Part shown: piece after piece, positions 59,507 to 64,000 of the stretch | Position numbering within the stretch: the first letter of the stretch is position 1 | Layout of the letters: the number at the start of each line of letters is the position of its first letter | Source of the DNA: Pseudomonas entomophila | GTDB taxonomy: Bacteria > Pseudomonadota > Gammaproteobacteria > Pseudomonadales > Pseudomonadaceae | DNA: 64,000 bases | Assembly: GCF_023277925.1 (NCBI RefSeq) | Contig: NZ_CP063832.1 | Coordinates: 2,241,001-2,305,000 of the forward strand | Reading direction: 5' to 3' | The notes under the pieces: generated by a model | Databases searched by the model: none | Told to the model about the DNA's origin: nothing | The model's input: only the letters and a program-made list of their open reading frames with translations | Translations under genes and position numbers: made by a program

Positions 59507-59827
59507 ATGGCCAGGAAAACCGCCGCATCAAACGACAATGAACAGATCAAGGACCAGGTGTTCAGCGAGCTGCAGGCGTTGATCGAGGAGTCGGAGAAAC
59601 TGCTCACCGATAGTGTTTCACTGGTCGGCGAGGATGCCGACACCCTCCGCGCCCAGCTCGGCTTGAAACTGCGCCAGGCGCGCGATGCCACCGGCAGGCT
59701 GGGGCAACGGGCCCAGCCGGTGGTCGACGCCACCCAGGAGTACATTGGCGGGCATCCCTGGCAAACCGTCGCGATCTCCGCAGGCTTCGGCCTGGTGATC
59801 GGCCTGCTGCTGGGCCGTCGACAGTAA
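59507..59827 (+). CDS. DUF883 family ribosome-associated membrane protein (ElaB/YqjD-like)
   Basis: A 106-residue protein with a long N-terminal coiled coil (QIKDQVFSELQALIEESEKLLTDS) and a C-terminal membrane anchor with Gly motif (GGHPWQTVAISAGFGLVIGLLLG). ElaB/YqjD bind ribosomes in stationary phase. ATG 59507 follows GAGGA with 7-base spacing. It is convergent with miaE (7 bases apart). Confidence 0.88.
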   Translation: MARKTAASNDNEQIKDQVFSELQALIEESEKLLTDSVSLVGEDADTLRAQLGLKLRQARDATGRLGQRAQPVVDATQEYIGGHPWQTVAISAGFGLVIGLLLGRRQ

Positions 59828-59834
59828 ACGCCGG

Positions 59835-60452
59835 TCAGGCGGCCAGTGCCATCGGGATACCGCTGTGGAAGCGCAGTTCCTGATCGGGTGACATGATCAG
59901 CTGCGCTTCCGCTTCCCGCACCGATTCGACGACACGGGCGATATCCGCCTCCTCGCCGTAGTGGTGGGCCAACTTCAGGTAGCCCTGGTAATGGCGCGCC
60001 TCACTCTTGAGCAGCCCGTGATAGAAAGTGCCGAGTTCCTCGTCGAGGTGCGGCACCAGCGCGGCGAAGCGCTCGCAGCTGCGCGCCTCGATGAAGGCCC
60101 CCACCACCAACGTGTCCACCAGCTTGACTGGCTCATGGGCCCTTACCAGCCGGCGCAGGCCTGAGGCATAGCGCCCAGCCGACACCGGGCGCAACGGCAC
60201 GCCACGACGCTTCATCAACCGTAGCACCTGCTCGTGGTGCACAAGTTCTTCGCGGGCCAGGCGCGACATCATGTTGATCAGGTCGAGGTGGGTGTTGTAC
60301 TTGGCGATCAGGCTCAATGCCGTGCTCGCGGCCTTGAACTCACAGTTCTTGTGATCGATCAGCAAGGTTTCCTGGTCGGCCAGCGCCGCCTCGATCCAGG
60401 CGTCAGGGGTACGGCAGCCCAGGAAGGCGTCGATTTCGGGAATCAGGGACAT
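59835..60452 (-). CDS. miaE: tRNA-(ms(2)io(6)A)-hydroxylase MiaE
   Basis: Oxygen-dependent di-iron enzyme that hydroxylates the ms2i6A base at tRNA position 37. The 205 residues show the di-iron ligands in a ferritin-like bundle: EELVHHEQ (ExxH) and a second pair in EARSCERF and HYQGYL. It uses molecular oxygen, so it complements the oxygen-independent TrhP in this window. ATG 60452 has only GAGTG upstream; the start is uncertain. It is divergent from the Usp gene. Confidence 0.92.
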   Translation of the reverse strand: MSLIPEIDAFLGCRTPDAWIEAALADQETLLIDHKNCEFKAASTALSLIAKYNTHLDLINMMSRLAREELVHHEQVLRLMKRRGVPLRPVSAGRYASGLRRLVRAHEPVKLVDTLVVGAFIEARSCERFAALVPHLDEELGTFYHGLLKSEARHYQGYLKLAHHYGEEADIARVVESVREAEAQLIMSPDQELRFHSGIPMALAA

Positions 60453-60528
60453 AACACTCACAATCACACAGGACACTGGCAGGATCGGCGATTATACCGG
60501 CGGCAGCGCCGAGTGCCAGTGACTATGC

Positions 60529-60571
60529 TTGATGCATGTCAACCGGCGACAGGAGGAGCGCCGTCTATAGT
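60529..60571 (+). promoter_or_regulatory. ANR box and -10 of the universal stress protein promoter
   Basis: TTGATGCATGTCAA at 60529-60542 matches the FNR/ANR consensus at 9 of 10 positions. A -10 TATAGT at 60566-60571 gives +1 near 60577 and centres the box at -41.5, the class-II activator position. The Usp start codon is at 60609. This is the clearest ANR promoter in the window. Confidence 0.8.
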
Positions 60572-60608
60572 CAGGCATTGGCCGCCATTCAGAAGGGAGT
60601 TCACGCCC

Positions 60609-61472
60609 ATGCAAGCTGTCCGCAGTATCCTCGTCGTACTCGACCCTGAACACGCCCACAGCCGTGCCCTGACCCGGGCAAAACTGATTGCCGGCGTGAC
60701 CGGTGCCCGCCTGCATCTGCTCATGTGCGACTACAAGCACGACCATAGTGCACTGCTCAGCTTGCTGAGCAGCCAGTTGCATGATGATGGCTATGACAAT
60801 GTCACCCATGAGCAGCATTGGAAGGAAAACTTGCACGAATCAATCATCCATGTGCAGCAGGCGGAAGGCTGTGAACTGGTGATCAAGGAGCATCGACCGG
60901 ACAACCCCCTACGCAAGGCACTGTTGACGCCTAATGACTGGAAGCTGTTGCGCCAGTGCCCATGCGCGGTGCTGATGGTCAAGAGTGAGCGGCCCTGGAT
61001 GGGCGGCAAGATCCTCGCGGCCGTGGATGTAGGCAACCAGGACGAAAATCATCGCCGGTTGCACGCCAGTATCATCGACCATGGGTATGCCATTGCCAGC
61101 CTGGCCAAGGGTGAGCTGCACGTCATCAGTGCCCACCCCTCCCCAATGCTGTCGGCGTCCGACCCGGTGTACCAGCTCACCGAGACCATCGAGCAGCGCT
61201 ATCGCGAGGCTTGCAAGGCGTTCCAGGCGGAGTTCGATGTCAGTGATGATCGCCTGCATATCGCCGAAGGGCCTGCGGATGTACTGATTCCTTACACCGA
61301 GAAACAGTGTGATGCCGTGGTGACCATCATTGGTACCGTGGCGCGCACTGGGATTTCCGGGGCCCTGATTGGCAATACCGCAGAGGTCGTGCTGGACTCG
61401 CTGGAGGGTGACGTGCTGGTGCTCAAGAGCGAAGAAGCGACAGCACACTTGGCGGAGTTGGCACGAGGCTGA
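60609..61472 (+). CDS. Tandem universal stress protein
   Basis: A 287-residue cytoplasmic protein with two Usp domains (1-~140 and ~145-287). Both start with a beta-strand (ILVVLDPEH, ILAAVDVGN) and end with a nucleotide-site strand/Gly loop (GTVARTGISGALIGNTAEVVLDS). AAGGGAG precedes the ATG. Pseudomonas tandem Usp proteins are known to be induced by low oxygen via ANR and aid anaerobic survival, which the promoter supports. A REP-like hairpin follows the stop. Confidence 0.92.
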   Translation: MQAVRSILVVLDPEHAHSRALTRAKLIAGVTGARLHLLMCDYKHDHSALLSLLSSQLHDDGYDNVTHEQHWKENLHESIIHVQQAEGCELVIKEHRPDNPLRKALLTPNDWKLLRQCPCAVLMVKSERPWMGGKILAAVDVGNQDENHRRLHASIIDHGYAIASLAKGELHVISAHPSPMLSASDPVYQLTETIEQRYREACKAFQAEFDVSDDRLHIAEGPADVLIPYTEKQCDAVVTIIGTVARTGISGALIGNTAEVVLDSLEGDVLVLKSEEATAHLAELARG

Positions 61473-61475
61473 ACG

Positions 61476-61512
61476 CCCCCGTAGGAGCCGGCGTTGCCGG
61501 CGCCTACGGGGG
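61476..61512. repeat. REP-like palindrome after the Usp gene
   Basis: CCCCCGTAGGAGCCGGC (61476-61492) is mirrored by GCCGGCGCCTACGGGGG ending at 61512, with a 3-base loop. It begins 4 bases past the Usp stop and can also terminate. Confidence 0.8.
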
Positions 61513-61533
61513 TCGCGTTTCGATCGCGCAAAG

Positions 61534-61567
61534 ACAAAACCCCTACCTGCTCGCGCAGATAGGGGTT
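61534..61567 (-). terminator. rRNA operon terminator
   Basis: AAAACCCCTA and TAGGGGTTTT form a strong stem around CCTGCTCGCGCAGA. Read on the minus strand it ends in TTTTG just after the 5S gene. It also faces the Usp transcript from the other side. Confidence 0.88.
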
Positions 61568-61579
61568 TTGCGAAATGAA

Positions 61580-61695
61580 TCTTGACGATGACCTACTCTC
61601 ACATGGGGAAACCCCACACTACCATCGGCGATGCATCGTTTCACTGCTGAGTTCGGGATGGGATCAGGTGGTTCCAATGCTCTATGGTCGTCAAG
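61580..61695 (-). rRNA. rrf: 5S ribosomal RNA
   Basis: About 116 bases that match Pseudomonas 5S rRNA by eye: the minus strand reads CTTGACGACCATAGAGCATT at its 5' end, with the conserved CGAACTCAGCAGTGAAACG and the closing complementary end GGTCATCGTCAAG. The ends are estimated from the complementary terminal stem (TTGACGA/TCGTCAA). It is followed by the terminator, and the 23S gene lies upstream on the minus strand. Open frames here are not genes. Confidence 0.95.
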
Positions 61696-61830
61696 AAATT
61701 CTGTTGCCAGAAGATCCAGATGGATACTCCAGCCAATTCGGATATGTGATCTTGTGGTTTGTCGCGAACTTTCGGTTCGTTTCGTCTTCACCACCGCAAT
61801 TCGCATGAGCAAATTGCTTGGGTGTTATAT

Positions 61831-64000
<2,170 letters not shown>

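Overview
The window is a stretch of chromosome from a fluorescent Pseudomonas, most likely of the P. putida group. The evidence is the high GC content, the gacA-uvrC-pgsA-tRNA-Gly order with a TTG-started gacA, a complete nuoA-N operon with fused nuoCD, ANR-type TTGAC-N4-ATCAA sites, and many scattered REP elements of two families (cores GGAGCCGGCTTGCCGGCGAA and GGAGCGGCTTCAGCCGC). No prophage, integron, insertion sequence, CRISPR array or classical defence island is visible. Almost everything reads as core or near-core genome, so the interesting material lies in regulation, leaders and gene decay.

Layout. 1-2071: the start of an exported protein of unknown function, then, divergently, nhaA behind a long leader that can fold into a three-way junction. 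2133-7811 (minus): an SDR oxidoreductase, tRNA-Gly, pgsA, uvrC, gacA, an XRE regulator, a GNAT protein and a DUF488 protein. 7940-12923: a PiT phosphate transporter behind an ANR-like promoter, a GNAT/GST pair, an OmpA/DUF4398 lipoprotein pair and a hotdog thioesterase. 13112-17029: a gamma-aminobutyrate-type permease, a GcvA-like LysR regulator and a class III aminotransferase. 17033-22752: two small unknown proteins, a second EF-G, a SulP transporter and a short secretin-like exported protein. 23250-26926: aceA (isocitrate lyase), a decayed copy of an aceA 3' end, a frameshifted delta-60-repeat protein gene and a YhhN membrane protein.

27307-42267 is the 13-gene nuo operon for respiratory complex I, preceded by an AT-rich region with a Fur-like box and closed by a strong terminator. 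Next come a TonB receptor with a compositionally odd central segment (42469-44550), an AI-2E-type permease diverging from trhP around an ANR box, and a copper cluster copA-copB-DUF411-YqaA (47357-51005) with a CopR-like box at its head. Then follow a DinB protein, zapE, a PQQ-type sugar dehydrogenase, an agmatinase/polyamine-binding-protein/LysR group, a nitrilase, small envelope proteins, miaE, and a two-domain universal stress protein with a textbook ANR class-II promoter. The right edge (61580-64000) is the 3' part of an rRNA operon on the minus strand: 5S and about three quarters of 23S.

How the genes connect. Complex I, isocitrate lyase, ANR-type promoters (pit, trhP, usp), Fur-like and Cop-like sites together point to respiration and its adjustment to oxygen, iron and copper as the main theme. 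The most promising unexplained items are the nhaA leader RNA, the ANR control of trhP (an oxygen-independent tRNA hydroxylation enzyme), the decayed aceA tail and the frameshifted repeat protein. All calls are from reading the sequence; no database search was run.
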